Origin: CAVUQH01 sp963774445
GTDB taxonomy: Bacteria; Myxococcota_A; Polyangia; Haliangiales; Haliangiaceae
Direction of reading: 5' to 3'
Length of the DNA stretch: 64,000 nt
NCBI GenBank assembly: GCA_963774445.1
Contig: CAVZFC010000022.1
Coordinates: forward strand, 248,001 to 312,000
In this document: positions 29,335 through 44,968 of the stretch, in pieces
Layout of the letters: every line of letters starts with the position of its first letter
Numbering within the stretch: the first letter of the stretch is position 1
The notes under the pieces: generated by a model
The model's database searches: none
What the model saw: only the letters and a program-made list of their open reading frames with translations
Told to the model about the DNA's origin: nothing
Made by a program: the position numbers and the translations under genes

Positions 29335-30781
29335 AGCGTTTGCGCGCGGCGACCGACTTCTTGCCGCCGGTGCGGCGGGGTTGTTTGACGACCGCGCGGC
29401 TGGCTTTCTTGGCCTTGCCGGCCTTCGCCGCCGTCTTCTTCTTCTTGGCGGACGGGCGAGACGGGCGTCGCAGCGGCGTCTTGCGCTTGCTCGCGGCGGC
29501 CTTCTTCTTGGCCAGGGCGGCGGCCTTCTTCTTGGCCAGGGCGGCGGCCTTCTTCTTGGCCAGGGCGGCGGCCTTCTTCTTGGCCAGGGCGGCGGCCTTC
29601 TTCTTGGCCAGGGCGGCGGCCTTCTTCTTGGCCAGGGCGGCGGCCTTCTTCTTGGCCAGGGCGGCGGCCTTCTTCTTGGCCAGGGCGGCGGCCTTCTTCT
29701 TGGCCAGGGCGGCGGCCTTCTTCTTGGCCAGGGCCGCGGCCTTCTGCTGGGCGATCCGCTCGCGCTCCCGCTTGGCCTTGTCGCGCTCGCGCTGGACAGC
29801 GGCGCGCTCGCGCTCGCGCTGCTTCTTCAGCTTGTCGCGCTCGCGCTGGGCGGCGGCGCGCTCGCGCTCGCGCTGCTTCTTCAGCCTGTCGCGCTCGCGC
29901 TGCTTGGCCATACGCTCGCGCTCGCGCTCACGCTGCTTCTTCAGCTTCTCGCGCTCGCGCTCCTTGCGGGCCTTCTCGACCAGCTTGCGCCGCTTCTCGG
30001 CCAGCTTTTCCTTCTCGCGCTCCCGGATTTCGCGCTGGCGCTGCTTCTCGCGCTCGATCTTCTCCCGCTCGGCCTTCTTCTTTTCCTCGGCTTCGCGGCG
30101 GGCCTTGATCTGCTCGGCGGCCTGGCGCTGCGTCAGCTTCCGCTTTTCCTCGGCCAGCTTCTCGGACGCGGCAGCGCGCGCACGCTCGGCCTGCGCCAGG
30201 GCTGCGGCGGTGTTGACGTCCTGCCCACTGGCGGCGTTGAGCCGCTCTGCCAGGCCGGAGCTCTTGCGCTTCTTGCGCTTCTTGGGCACCTCGCGCGGCG
30301 CCGGCATCTCGGCGATGGCCGGCATGTTGGATGCGAGCTCCGGCCGGTTGTGAACCAGGATCCGGGGGCCGGACTTGAAGGTGACCTCGACCTTGTTGTC
30401 GGGCAGGAGATCGGTCACGAACCCGACGTCGAAGGTCGGGTGCGAGACGATGTCCAGCTCCTCGTAGGTGTCGCGGATCGAGTACGGCCGGCAATTGGCC
30501 AGGTCCTTTTCGGTGACCTGGCCCATGGCCTCTTCCCAGCTGGGTTTTGTCTGTAGGGTGCGGCGCCGCAAGGGGGGCGGTGAGGGCTCTTCAAAGGTGT
30601 CGCCCCGCGGCTTGCGATAGGCATGGACATCGCCACACACCACGCATTGGACGCGGCGAACCTCGTCCTCGTACATGCTGATGATCGTGTGGGTGGTGTC
30701 CGCTTTGCATCGAGATGAGGGGCAATACGCCTCGATCTCTCCGCCGACCTCATCCCCACCCTCGTCGAAGATGGAGTCCAT
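29333..30781 (-). CDS. Zinc-ribbon protein with long charged helix and Lys/Ala-repeat tail (histone H1-like)
   Basis: 482 residues. The N-terminus has a zinc-ribbon-like CPSSRC...CVVC (about residues 18-50) and a small beta domain (DVGFVTDLLPDNKVEVTF). Residues about 165-370 form a long Arg/Lys/Glu-rich helix (for example REREREKLKKQRER), typical of single alpha-helices. Then come ten AAALAKKK units encoded by identical 24-bp repeats, and a Lys/Arg/Ala/Pro tail (RKTPLRRPSRP) like histone H1 or myxobacterial nucleoid proteins. Probably binds DNA or RNA through its tail; exact role unknown. The gene converges with the kinase. Confidence 0.75.
   Translation of the reverse strand: MDSIFDEGGDEVGGEIEAYCPSSRCKADTTHTIISMYEDEVRRVQCVVCGDVHAYRKPRGDTFEEPSPPPLRRRTLQTKPSWEEAMGQVTEKDLANCRPYSIRDTYEELDIVSHPTFDVGFVTDLLPDNKVEVTFKSGPRILVHNRPELASNMPAIAEMPAPREVPKKRKKRKSSGLAERLNAASGQDVNTAAALAQAERARAAASEKLAEEKRKLTQRQAAEQIKARREAEEKKKAEREKIEREKQRQREIREREKEKLAEKRRKLVEKARKEREREKLKKQRERERERMAKQRERDRLKKQRERERAAAQRERDKLKKQRERERAAVQRERDKAKRERERIAQQKAAALAKKKAAALAKKKAAALAKKKAAALAKKKAAALAKKKAAALAKKKAAALAKKKAAALAKKKAAALAKKKAAALAKKKAAASKRKTPLRRPSRPSAKKKKTAAKAGKAKKASRAVVKQPRRTGGKKSVAARKR
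29494..29733. repeat. Ten 24-bp tandem repeats within the Lys/Ala-rich tail
   Basis: Ten consecutive copies of a 24-base unit (each giving AAALAKKK on the minus strand) with near-perfect nucleotide identity, flanked by a degenerate copy on each side. Identity at synonymous positions implies recent expansion by slippage or unequal recombination, so copy number may vary among strains. Confidence 0.92.
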
Positions 30782-30853
30782 CGCGCCTAGCCTAAGTTGT
30801 TGAGAAGACTGAGTTAATGAACAGGTCTCGTTCCGGATGTCTCACGTCAGTTC

Positions 30854-30869
30854 TGTTAGCTCTCTAACA
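30854..30869. promoter_or_regulatory. Short inverted repeat in the divergent promoter region
   Basis: TGTTAG (30854-30859) and CTAACA (30864-30869) separated by CTCT, in the 220-bp AT-richer region between the Lys/Ala-repeat gene (start 30781) and the histidine kinase (start 31002). Could be an operator for either gene. The rest of this gap shows no recognisable element. Confidence 0.3.
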
Positions 30870-31001
30870 CGGTCGTTTATTTCAAGCAACAACCTGGCTC
30901 AAGCTTTTGGGCACTTAGGTGATCTGTCGGCCCCATGGCCGTGTGGATAAGGGCGGCAAACTACGCGGTTTCGCACCGTTCCCTGTACGATTACCCCGCG
31001 C

Positions 31002-32531
31002 ATGGGACGCCTCGCGCGCATCTACGTGTTGATTGCCCTGGTCGTGGTCGCCGCGGCCGGTCTGGCCTTTTACAGCTACACCTACTCGGCCCAGCTGGCC
31101 ACGCGCGACCGGCTGGTCATCATGCGCACCATGGCCGAGCTGGCCGAGGAGAAGGTGGTCGGCATCGAGAGCGAGATCATGAAGGGCGAGAAGTCGCTCT
31201 TCGACGTGGTCGACATCGATAACCTTCTGGAATTCCAGCGCTTGCTCAACCAGGAACGGCCGGCGGTCGAGACCGTCATGATCTTCGACGCCGACTTTCA
31301 GATCGTTCCCGGCGGCAACTTCTCCAGCCGCAGCGGCGAGGACCTCGAGCGCTACCGCCACTTCGTCGAGAGCGAGATCCTGCCGGCCCTCGATCTGGCC
31401 CACGCGCGCCAGGGGGAGCGTCACAGCGTCTACCGGGTGTGGCAGGGGCGCCCGCACCTGTTTGCCGGCAGCCGGCGCTTCGGCGGCGGCAGGACCTTCT
31501 ACGTCGTCGTCGAGGACGACCTCAACTATCTCATCGCGGCGGTCTTTCCCCAGTTCTTCCAGGTTCGCTCCCAGCACCTCTACCAGGTCGTCAACGAGCG
31601 GGGCGAGCTGGTCTACGGCTTCCCGTTCTCCGGTATCCCGGACGCCGACGTGGTCGAGCTGCCGTTCGCCGAGACCGTCACCGGCTGGCGGCTGCGGGTG
31701 GCGCACAAGGACCGCGCCGCCCTGGCGCCGCCGCGCACCCGGCAGATCTTCGACGTCGTCCTGATCCTGTCGGCGCTGGCGGTGATCCTGGCCGGCCTGG
31801 TCATTCTCACCCGCGCCGTGCGCCGCGAGCGTCGTGCCAACGAGCTGAAAAGCGAATTCATTTCCAACGTTTCGCACGAGCTCAAGACGCCGCTGTCGAT
31901 CATCAGCATGTTCGGCGAGCTGTTGTCGATGGGCCGCACCAAGTCGCCCGAGCAGGCCACCGAGTACGCCGAGATCATCCGCCGCGAGAGCGTGCGCCTG
32001 TCTCGCTTGATCGACAACGTGCTCGACTTCGCCAAGATCGAGAAGGGCATGGACCAGCTCGAGCTGGCCGATGCCGACGTCGGCGAGGTCGTGACCAACG
32101 CCATCGAGCTGTGCGGCCACCGGGCCGATCGCGCCGAGATGGAGCTGGCGCTGGAGATCGACCCCGAGCTGCCCAGCGCGCGGGTGGACGCCAACGCGCT
32201 GACCCTGGCGGTGCTCAACCTGGTAGACAACGCCATCAAGTACGCGACCAGCGGCAAGCGGATCGACGTGTCGGTGCGTGCCGCCGGCGACCGCATCGTG
32301 CTCGAAGTTCGCGATTTCGGCCCCGGAATCGCCGCCGACGAGCAGGAGGCGATCTTCGAGCGCTTCTACCGGGCGCGTGCGGTCAGGCTCGAGCCGATCC
32401 GCGGATCCGGCATCGGACTCGCTCTGGTCAAGCATATCGCCGAGCAGCACGGGGGCGGTCTGTCGGTGGACAGCCAGGCGGGCCAGGGGGCGACCTTCCG
32501 CTTGTGGATCCCTGTCGGGGCCGCCGGGTAG
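31002..32531 (+). CDS. Membrane-bound sensor histidine kinase
   Basis: 509 residues. Two transmembrane helices (about 7-26 and 250-272) flank a periplasmic sensor domain of about 220 residues, PDC/Cache-like in size. Then comes the kinase core: FISNVSHELKTPLSIISMFG with phospho-acceptor His292, NLVDNAIKYA (N box), DFGPGIA and SGIGLALVKHIAEQHGG (G boxes). The response regulator gene begins three bases after the stop, so this is a two-component operon. The signal sensed is unknown. Confidence 0.95.
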   Translation: MGRLARIYVLIALVVVAAAGLAFYSYTYSAQLATRDRLVIMRTMAELAEEKVVGIESEIMKGEKSLFDVVDIDNLLEFQRLLNQERPAVETVMIFDADFQIVPGGNFSSRSGEDLERYRHFVESEILPALDLAHARQGERHSVYRVWQGRPHLFAGSRRFGGGRTFYVVVEDDLNYLIAAVFPQFFQVRSQHLYQVVNERGELVYGFPFSGIPDADVVELPFAETVTGWRLRVAHKDRAALAPPRTRQIFDVVLILSALAVILAGLVILTRAVRRERRANELKSEFISNVSHELKTPLSIISMFGELLSMGRTKSPEQATEYAEIIRRESVRLSRLIDNVLDFAKIEKGMDQLELADADVGEVVTNAIELCGHRADRAEMELALEIDPELPSARVDANALTLAVLNLVDNAIKYATSGKRIDVSVRAAGDRIVLEVRDFGPGIAADEQEAIFERFYRARAVRLEPIRGSGIGLALVKHIAEQHGGGLSVDSQAGQGATFRLWIPVGAAG

Positions 32532-32534
32532 AGT

Positions 32535-33242
32535 ATGCAGGTGTCGGCGGTGGTGGACAGCGGCAAGTCGATCCTCGTCATCGAGGACGAGCCCGATATC
32601 GTGCGCGGCCTGCGCGACGCGCTCGAGTTCGAGGGCTTTCGCGTGCACGCCGTCGGCAATGGCCGCGAGGGGCTCGAGGCGGCCGTCGATCTGCGTCCGG
32701 ACTGCGTGGTCCTGGACCTGATGCTGCCGGACGAGAACGGCTACCACGTGTGCGAGCAGCTGCGCCGCCGCGACCCGGTGGTCCCGATCATCATGCTCAC
32801 GGCCAAGGCCCAGGAGGCCGACAAGGTCCGCGGGCTGGAGGTCGGCGCCGACGACTACATCACCAAGCCGTTCTCGGTCGCCGAGCTGATTGCCCGGATC
32901 AACGCCATCTTCCGCCGGCAGGCGCGGCTGGCCACCCAGGACGAGACCCTGCGCGTGGGCACGTGGACGATCAACACGCGCAAGCACGTCATGACCCGCG
33001 GCCGCACCAACAAGCGACTCACCTTCTACGAGCTCGAGGTGCTCAAGCTCCTGCACGAGCGCGCCGAGGAGCCGGTCTCCCGCGACGAGCTCCTGGAGAA
33101 GGTGTGGGGCGTGTCGCCGTCGCCCAACAACCGGACGGTGGACAACTTCGTGGTCAAGCTCCGGCGCAAGCTGGAGGAAGACCAGAAGAACCCGCAACAC
33201 ATCCTGACGGTGTACGGCTACGGCTACAAGCTGGTGCCATGA
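32535..33242 (+). CDS. OmpR/PhoB-family response regulator
   Basis: 235 residues. Receiver domain: VIEDEPD (acidic pocket), CVVLDLMLP with phospho-acceptor Asp61, MLTAKA and YITKPFS (conserved Lys). A winged-helix effector follows, from LRVGTWTINT with LTFYELEVLKLLHERAEEPVSR and NRTVDNFVVKLRRKLE, ending VYGYGYKLVP. It should bind DNA as a dimer when phosphorylated by the adjacent kinase. No clear target box was found nearby. Confidence 0.96.
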   Translation: MQVSAVVDSGKSILVIEDEPDIVRGLRDALEFEGFRVHAVGNGREGLEAAVDLRPDCVVLDLMLPDENGYHVCEQLRRRDPVVPIIMLTAKAQEADKVRGLEVGADDYITKPFSVAELIARINAIFRRQARLATQDETLRVGTWTINTRKHVMTRGRTNKRLTFYELEVLKLLHERAEEPVSRDELLEKVWGVSPSPNNRTVDNFVVKLRRKLEEDQKNPQHILTVYGYGYKLVP

Positions 33243-33270
33243 GCGGACCAGCGATCCGAGAGGGCGGGCG

Positions 33271-33930
33271 ATGACTGACGAACCGGTCGAGGCAGGCGGA
33301 GGAAACGGTACCGGCGGGACCTGCCCGGCGTGCGGGGTCGCGGTCGCGCCCGGCTACCCGCGCTGCCCCAAGTGCCACGCCGCGTTGCCGGACGCCCCGC
33401 CCCTGGGCGGCAACGCCTCGGCCCAGCGGGTACAGGGCGGCACCAGCACCGCCGCCGAGAGTCCGCGGTCGTGGCTTTGGGTCGCGGGCGCCGCCGGGTT
33501 GGCGTTGCTGGGCGTGATCGGCTTCTTCGTGCTGCGCAGCTCGGAGAAGCATCCGGGCGCGCCGCCGCCACCGGCGGCCTCGCCGGCCGAAGTGCCCGCC
33601 GCGCCCAACGTGGCAGCGGCCGAGCAGGGCGCCGACGTCGCACCCGATCCGTCGGCTCCCGCGGAGCCGTCTCGGGTGCAGCAACAGCTCGAGGCCGCGG
33701 CCAGCTTGCGCGAGGCGCTCGACAACCGCCGCCTGTGGGCTTCGGTCAACGCCGACCACAACGACCTGTCGATCCACTCGGCCTACTGCAACGACGCGGC
33801 CATGGCGGGCGCGATCGACGAGCTAGAGAAAGATCTCGGCGCAGCCGGCATCACCCACGTGGGCTGCTACGAGCGCCACGGACCGCTGGTGTTCGAGCGG
33901 ACGATCAGCCCTGCCGCCGGCGGACGATGA
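33271..33930 (+). CDS. Zinc-ribbon single-pass membrane protein
   Basis: 219 residues from ATG 33271. An N-terminal zinc ribbon CPACGVAVAPGYPRCPKC (about 17-35), a Gly/Ala linker, one transmembrane helix (LWVAGAAGLALLGVIGFFVL, about 70-90), then a Pro/Ala linker and a C-terminal domain with two Cys (SAYCNDAAM, HVGCYERHG). Likely inner-membrane with the zinc ribbon inside. It follows the two-component genes by 28 bases and may be cotranscribed. Function unknown. Confidence 0.72.
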   Translation: MTDEPVEAGGGNGTGGTCPACGVAVAPGYPRCPKCHAALPDAPPLGGNASAQRVQGGTSTAAESPRSWLWVAGAAGLALLGVIGFFVLRSSEKHPGAPPPPAASPAEVPAAPNVAAAEQGADVAPDPSAPAEPSRVQQQLEAAASLREALDNRRLWASVNADHNDLSIHSAYCNDAAMAGAIDELEKDLGAAGITHVGCYERHGPLVFERTISPAAGGR

Positions 33931-35105
33931 GGATCAGCACGGCCAGGGCGATGGCCGCGGGCCCGGCTGGATTGGGCGAGCAGTCGCCGGTGGCGCAGCA
34001 GCCGCCTGGCGCGTCAACCCGCTTGCACTCGCCGGGATCGTCGGCGGACGGGTAGATGTTGCAGGCGCCGGCGATGTCGTCGGCTTCCAGCGACTCCTTC
34101 TTGGTCTCGCCGCACTCCTGGAAGTTGTACATGGTCGCCTCGGTGATCGACGACGGCAGACCGGTTCCGCACTGAGGCACCGGGTTGCCGGCGTCGTCGA
34201 ACCGGGCGGGTGCCGGCGCCGGTCCAGCAGGTGTGGTCCAGCCCGAGCAGGTGGCCGGCCTCGTGGGTGAAGGTGTTCTGCACCTCGGAAACGCAGCCTT
34301 GCGCGGTGGTGACGCCGTCGACCGCCATGGCGAAGTCAACGTCGTTGAGCTCGATGTCGGCGTCGAGGATCTCGCCGTTGCGCTTGCTGGTGTCGTCGTC
34401 GACGAAGTAGAGCGTGGTCAGCCCCGCGGCCGAGCCGTCGTAGCACTCCTCCGGATCCTTGCCCACCGCCGGGCGGCACCAGCGGTCGTCGCGGAAGACG
34501 ACCACGTTCTTGTGGTCGTAGCCGACCTCGACGTCCGCGGGCGGGTCGCTCACGATCTGCAGGTAGCTGCAGCTGCCCAGCGCCGTGCGCCAGCTGTCGA
34601 GCGCGGCGTCCATCGCGCCGAACTCGGCGTCGCCGGGGACGCCGCGGGTGCCGTCGATGTCGTAGGTCAGGTAGACGCAGCCGGACGACCAGTAGAGCTG
34701 GGCGCCGGAGGTGTTGGTCGTGCGCACGTACGGCAGCGCGGTGGGGCGCGGGGCGTCGGGCGAGGCGGCGCGCAGCTCGACGTCGAGCACGCGCGCGGGT
34801 GCCGGCGTCGCGGCGCCTGCCGGCGTCGGTGCGATCCGCACGCGGACCGAGTCGCCCGCGCGCAGCAGGGTGGGCGCGGGGATGAGGCGCATGCCGATGC
34901 CGTCGACCGTGCCGCCCAGCTGGCGGACGCGGGTCAGGTGGCCGGTGTCGTCGCGGATGACCGCCTCGGTCACGATGCGGCGGCTGTCGGTCCAGTGGGC
35001 CGCGGCGCTCTCCACCGTGCCGGTTACGTCACGGGGCTGGGAGGCGCGGGCCGGCCCCGCTCCCAGTACGGCCAGCAGGGTCACGGACAGCAGGGCAACT
35101 CGCAC
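33905..35105 (-). CDS. Matrixin-like zinc metalloprotease with MYXO-CTERM-type tail, +1 frameshift
   Basis: Starts at GTG 35105. A signal peptide (VALLSVTLLAVLGAGPARA) is followed by a propeptide-like region and a metzincin motif HEAGHLLGLDHTC (HExxHxxGxxH). The frame is then lost after GAGTRP. Deleting one base at GTCGAAC (34196-34202) restores VDDAGNPVPQCGTGL and carries the protein to 33905 with CCATGDCSPNPAG, a transmembrane segment (AIALAVLILIV) and RRRQG. That tail has the Cys-rich, hydrophobic and Arg layout of MYXO-CTERM surface anchors. Corrected length is about 399 residues. Its end overlaps the convergent zinc-ribbon gene by 26 bases. Confidence 0.8.
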
Positions 35106-35143
35106 TTTCGGAGGCTAACACGCCGTGATACAAGCTGCCCACC

Positions 35144-37407
<2,264 letters not shown>

Positions 37408-37414
37408 TCTCGAG

Positions 37415-38858
37415 ATGGGCGCCCTGGCCGTCGCATACCTGTCCGCGCTGGGGGTGCTGGCGGTCTACGGCCTGCACCGGCTGTCGCTTACGGTCCGCTT
37501 CTGCCGGCGTGGGCGGGCCCTGGTCGAACGCCCCGCCGCTTCCCGACGAGCTGCCGCTGGTGACCGTGCAGCTGCCGCTGTTCAACGAGCGGTACGTGGT
37601 TGGGCGGCTGGTCGCCGCCGTCGCCGCGCTGGACTGGCCGCGCGATCGGCTGGAGATCCAGCTGCTCGACGATTCGACCGATGACACCCGCGAGCTGTGC
37701 ACAGCCGAGGTCGCGGCGCTGCGCGCGCGGGGCTTCTGTGCCGAGCACGACCACCGCGACGACCGCGACGGCTTCAAGGCCGGCGCGCTGGCGGCCGGCC
37801 TGACCCGGGCGCGCGGCGAGCTGGTGCTGGTGCTCGACGCCGACTTCGTGCCGCCAGCCGACTTCCTCCGCCGCGCGGTCGGCTGCTTCACCGATCCGCG
37901 GGTCGGCATGGTGCAGGCGCGCTGGGAGCACCTCAACCGTGACTACAGCGCGCTGACTCGGGTGCAGGCGCTGCTCCTGGACGGCCACTTCGCCATCGAG
38001 CAGACCGTGCGCCACCGCGCGGGGCTGTTCTTCAACTTCAACGGCACTGCCGGCCTGTGGCGGCGCGAGGCGATCGACGACGCCGGCGGCTGGTCGGCGG
38101 GCACGCTGACCGAGGATCTCGATCTGTCGTATCGCGCGCTGCTGCGCGGCTGGCGCTTCGAGTACCTGCCGCAGCTGGCGGCGCCGGCCGAGCTGCCGGC
38201 GCACATGAACGCGTTCAAGTCGCAGCAGTTTCGCTGGGCCAAAGGCTCGGTGCAGGTGGCGCGCAAACTGCTCGGCCCCGTGCTCGGTGCACCGCTGCCG
38301 TGGCGGACCAAGCTCGAGGCGTTCTTCCACCTCACGCAGAACGTGCCGTATCTCGTCACCCTGGTGCTGGCGGTGCTGACCGTGCCGGTCCTGGTGGTGG
38401 CGCCGGAGGCGCAGCCGCGGTGGCTGGAGCTGTCCCTGGCCGCGCCGCTGGCGATCGGCACGGCCGGCGTCCTGGCGGCCTATTGCGTGGCGTCCCAGTG
38501 GGGCCGCGGCCCGCGCCGCGCGCTGTCGGTGCTGCCGTGGCTACCGGTCCTGGTCGCGGTTACCGCCGGCATCAGCGTCAGCCAGAGCCGTGCCGTGCTC
38601 GAGGGCGCGACGGGCCACCAGTCGCCGTTCGTGCGCACGCCCAAGCACGGGCTGGTCGCCCGCGGACAGCCGTGGTGGCGCCGCCGCTACCGCGGTGCGC
38701 GCACGCTGGTTCCGGTCGCGGAGGTCGCCCTGGCGATCTACTTCGCGGGTGGCGCGGTGGCCGCGGTGGCCACCGGTGCCTGGTCGGCGCTGCCGATCGT
38801 CGGCCTGTTCGCCGCTGGCTTTGGCTACGTCGGCGTCGCGTCGGCGATCGGCCGGTAG
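37415..38858 (+). CDS. Family 2 processive-type glycosyltransferase, +1 frameshift near N-terminus
   Basis: Starts at ATG 37415. A transmembrane segment is followed in a second frame by a GT2 domain: LLDDSTDD, VLVLDADFV (DxD), FNGTAGLWRREAI, TLTEDLDLSYRALLRGW (acceptor Asp) and QQFRWAKGS (QxxRW). At least three transmembrane helices follow at the C-terminus. The pattern fits cellulose/glucomannan-synthase-like enzymes. Deleting one base at GTCGAAC (37523-37529) joins RALVDAPPLPDELPLVTVQL into a full protein of about 480 residues. The polysaccharide product is not indicated by neighbours. Confidence 0.85.
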
Positions 38859-38861
38859 CGC

Positions 38862-38900
38862 AAAAAAAGAAGAACGGGCGAGATGAATCGCTCGTTCTTC
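38862..38900 (-). terminator. Strong intrinsic terminator (minus strand)
   Basis: Read on the minus strand, a 13-bp stem (38888-38900 with 38869-38881, one G-U pair) and a six-base loop is followed by seven Ts (38868-38862). It ends the candidate small RNA and would also stop readthrough from nuoI. Confidence 0.88.
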
Positions 38901-39090
38901 CGAGCTCCGCCTGTCCTGGCCGATGGACTGTATCTCTATCCCCTACGCATTACGTAGGTGGGCTCCACAAAATAGCCGATATGGGCTTCCCGACGCGCGG
39001 GCGTGCACGCCTCGGCCAGCGGTAGATCCCTGGATAGACGGTGTAGGGAAAAGAAATGGTTCCTGTCGAACCGGACAGAACTCGAAACTC
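38862..39090 (-). ncRNA. Candidate structured small RNA (6S-like rod?)
   Basis: About 230 nt with its own promoter and terminator and no open frame of note. Long-range pairings can be drawn: plus-strand 38911-38916 (CTGTCC) with 39073-39078 (GGACAG), and 38941-38946 (CCCTAC) with 39043-39048 (GTAGGG), giving an elongated rod with internal bubbles. A local hairpin CCTACG/CGTAGG (38942-38958) competes with the second pairing. The rod shape and length recall 6S RNA, but I see no sequence identity that proves it. It accounts for most of the 362-bp gap between the glycosyltransferase and nuoI. Confidence 0.5.
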
Positions 39091-39096
39091 GATAAG

Positions 39097-39125
39097 AGAA
39101 TAACCACGCCCAAAATGGTGGTCAA
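39097..39125 (-). promoter_or_regulatory. Sigma-70-like promoter for the small RNA
   Basis: On the minus strand, TTGACC (39125-39120) and TATTCT (39102-39097) are separated by exactly 17 bases; the start site would fall near 39090. It is one of the best-formed promoters in the window and lies downstream of the nuoI stop, so it does not serve a protein gene. Confidence 0.6.
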
Positions 39126-39220
39126 GCGAGATCGAAAGGCGCGCGCACGAGTCGCGTGCAACTCATCGATGGCACTGGTGTGCGGCCGAAAGAGTACCGA
39201 TCGAAAAACCGAAGAAGCGG

Positions 39221-39896
39221 TTACTTCGATCTCTTCTTTTGCGTGGGAGATGGCGTGACGCGCGCGGGTTGATAGCTCGCGGCCGGTTGCTCGGCACGCC
39301 AGTCCTTGCCCATGCCGCCCTGCGTCGCAATCGACGGCGCGCCGAGCTCGAGCATCTCTTCCTTGGTGATCACCCCGTCGCTCCGGATCTCGACCGGCGG
39401 CGCGTGGAGCCCCGTGTCCATCCGGATGGCGTCGCACGGGCAGGCCTCGACGCACAGCCCGCAGACCACGCAGCGGAGCTCGTCGATCTCGAACGACGCC
39501 GGGAACTTTTCGATCCCGTGATCGTCGGTCTCGGCCGGGACGATGGTGATGCAGTGCGCCGGACAAACGGTCGGGCACATCATGCACGCCACGCAGCGAA
39601 CGGCGCCGTCCTCGCGGTGCATCAGGCGGTGCAGCCCGCGGTTGCGCTCGGGGTACGGCTTGCGCTGCTCGGGGTAGCGGATGGTCTCGACGTCGCTCTT
39701 GGTGACGACGTTGCGGAAGAAATGGCGCAGCGTGATCCCCAGGCCCTTCACGGTTGCGCCGAGGAACGACGCGTCTTGCGGCTCGGGGCGGTGTACGCGC
39801 ACGGTGCGGACGTTGGGCAGGCGCCCGGTCACGCCCAGGACTTCGCCCTCGGTGTCCTCGGTCGTGCTCGGCTCGGCAGCGTGGTGCGTCGAACAT
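39221..39896 (-). CDS. nuoI: NADH-quinone oxidoreductase subunit I, +1 frameshift at its N-terminus
   Basis: Two [4Fe-4S] ferredoxin motifs, CVACMMCPTVCP and CVVCGLCVEACP, pass electrons through the complex I peripheral arm; the N-terminal FLGATVKGLGITLRHFF is the amphipathic membrane anchor. The apparent frame begins at a poor GTG (39832). An ATG at 39896 with GAGGA four bases upstream is in another frame, and deleting one base of GTCGAAC (39888-39894) makes it continuous: MSTHHAAEPSTTEDTEGEVLGVTGRL. Corrected length is about 224 residues. Last gene of the cluster. Confidence 0.93.
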
Positions 39897-39911
39897 TGAG
39901 TCCTCTCAGTT

Positions 39912-41066
<1,155 letters not shown>

Positions 41067-41083
41067 GGTTTGGCTCGGGGGTG

Positions 41084-42697
<1,614 letters not shown>

Positions 42698-42699
42698 GG

Positions 42700-43942
<1,243 letters not shown>

Positions 43943-43945
43943 GGG

Positions 43946-44437
43946 TCAGTCCAGGTCGTCGCGGCGCACCAGCGGCTGCCGCTTGTCCTTGGGGTAATCC
44001 TTGCGCAGCGGGTAGCCCACGAACTCCTCGTACAGGTAGATGCGCCGGAGGTCGGGGTGGCCGTCGAACTGGATGCCGTACATGTCGTAGGTCTCGCGCT
44101 CTTGCCAGTTGAAGCCGGGCCAGAGCGGGGTCAGCGATGGCAGCACCGGATCGCTTTCCGCCAGCGGCACCTTGAGGCGCACGCGGTGGCGGTGCACGGT
44201 CGACCGCAGCTGGAAGCAGACCTCGAAGCGCGGCTCCAGGCCGAGATCGAGGCGGTCGATGCAGGTGACGAAGACCGGCGCGTCGAACGCCATCGCCGGG
44301 TCGTCGCGCAGGAACGTCGCCGCGTCAACCAGCGCCGCGCGATCGACCACCGCGGTGTCGTCGGTGTGGGCGCTCTCGGTGGCCAGCAGTTTGTCGCCCA
44401 GCTTCTTCTTCAGCGCTTCCAGAACCTTGGCCGACAT
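43946..44437 (-). CDS. nuoC: NADH-quinone oxidoreductase subunit C
   Basis: 163 residues from ATG 44437. The 30-kDa signature is present: WPGFNWQERETYDMYGIQFDGHPDLRRIYL, with EFVGYPLRKDYP. It forms part of the peripheral arm without cofactors. Three bases separate it from nuoD. It is not fused to D, unlike in E. coli. Confidence 0.95.
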   Translation of the reverse strand: MSAKVLEALKKKLGDKLLATESAHTDDTAVVDRAALVDAATFLRDDPAMAFDAPVFVTCIDRLDLGLEPRFEVCFQLRSTVHRHRVRLKVPLAESDPVLPSLTPLWPGFNWQERETYDMYGIQFDGHPDLRRIYLYEEFVGYPLRKDYPKDKRQPLVRRDDLD

Positions 44438-44439
44438 GG

Positions 44440-44934
<495 letters not shown>

Positions 44935-44968
44935 GGCGCCTCCTTCACAGCACGGGGCCTGCTGCCGG

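Noticed and set aside
29263..29733. CRISPR-like tandem repeats
   Set aside because: The 24-bp units are directly contiguous without unique spacers, lie in or next to coding sequence, and no cas gene is present.
39061..39084. tmRNA or tRNA-like segment (GGTTCGACAGG on the minus strand)
   Set aside because: The short match to the tmRNA start and T-loop is not accompanied by an acceptor stem, CCA end or tag frame.
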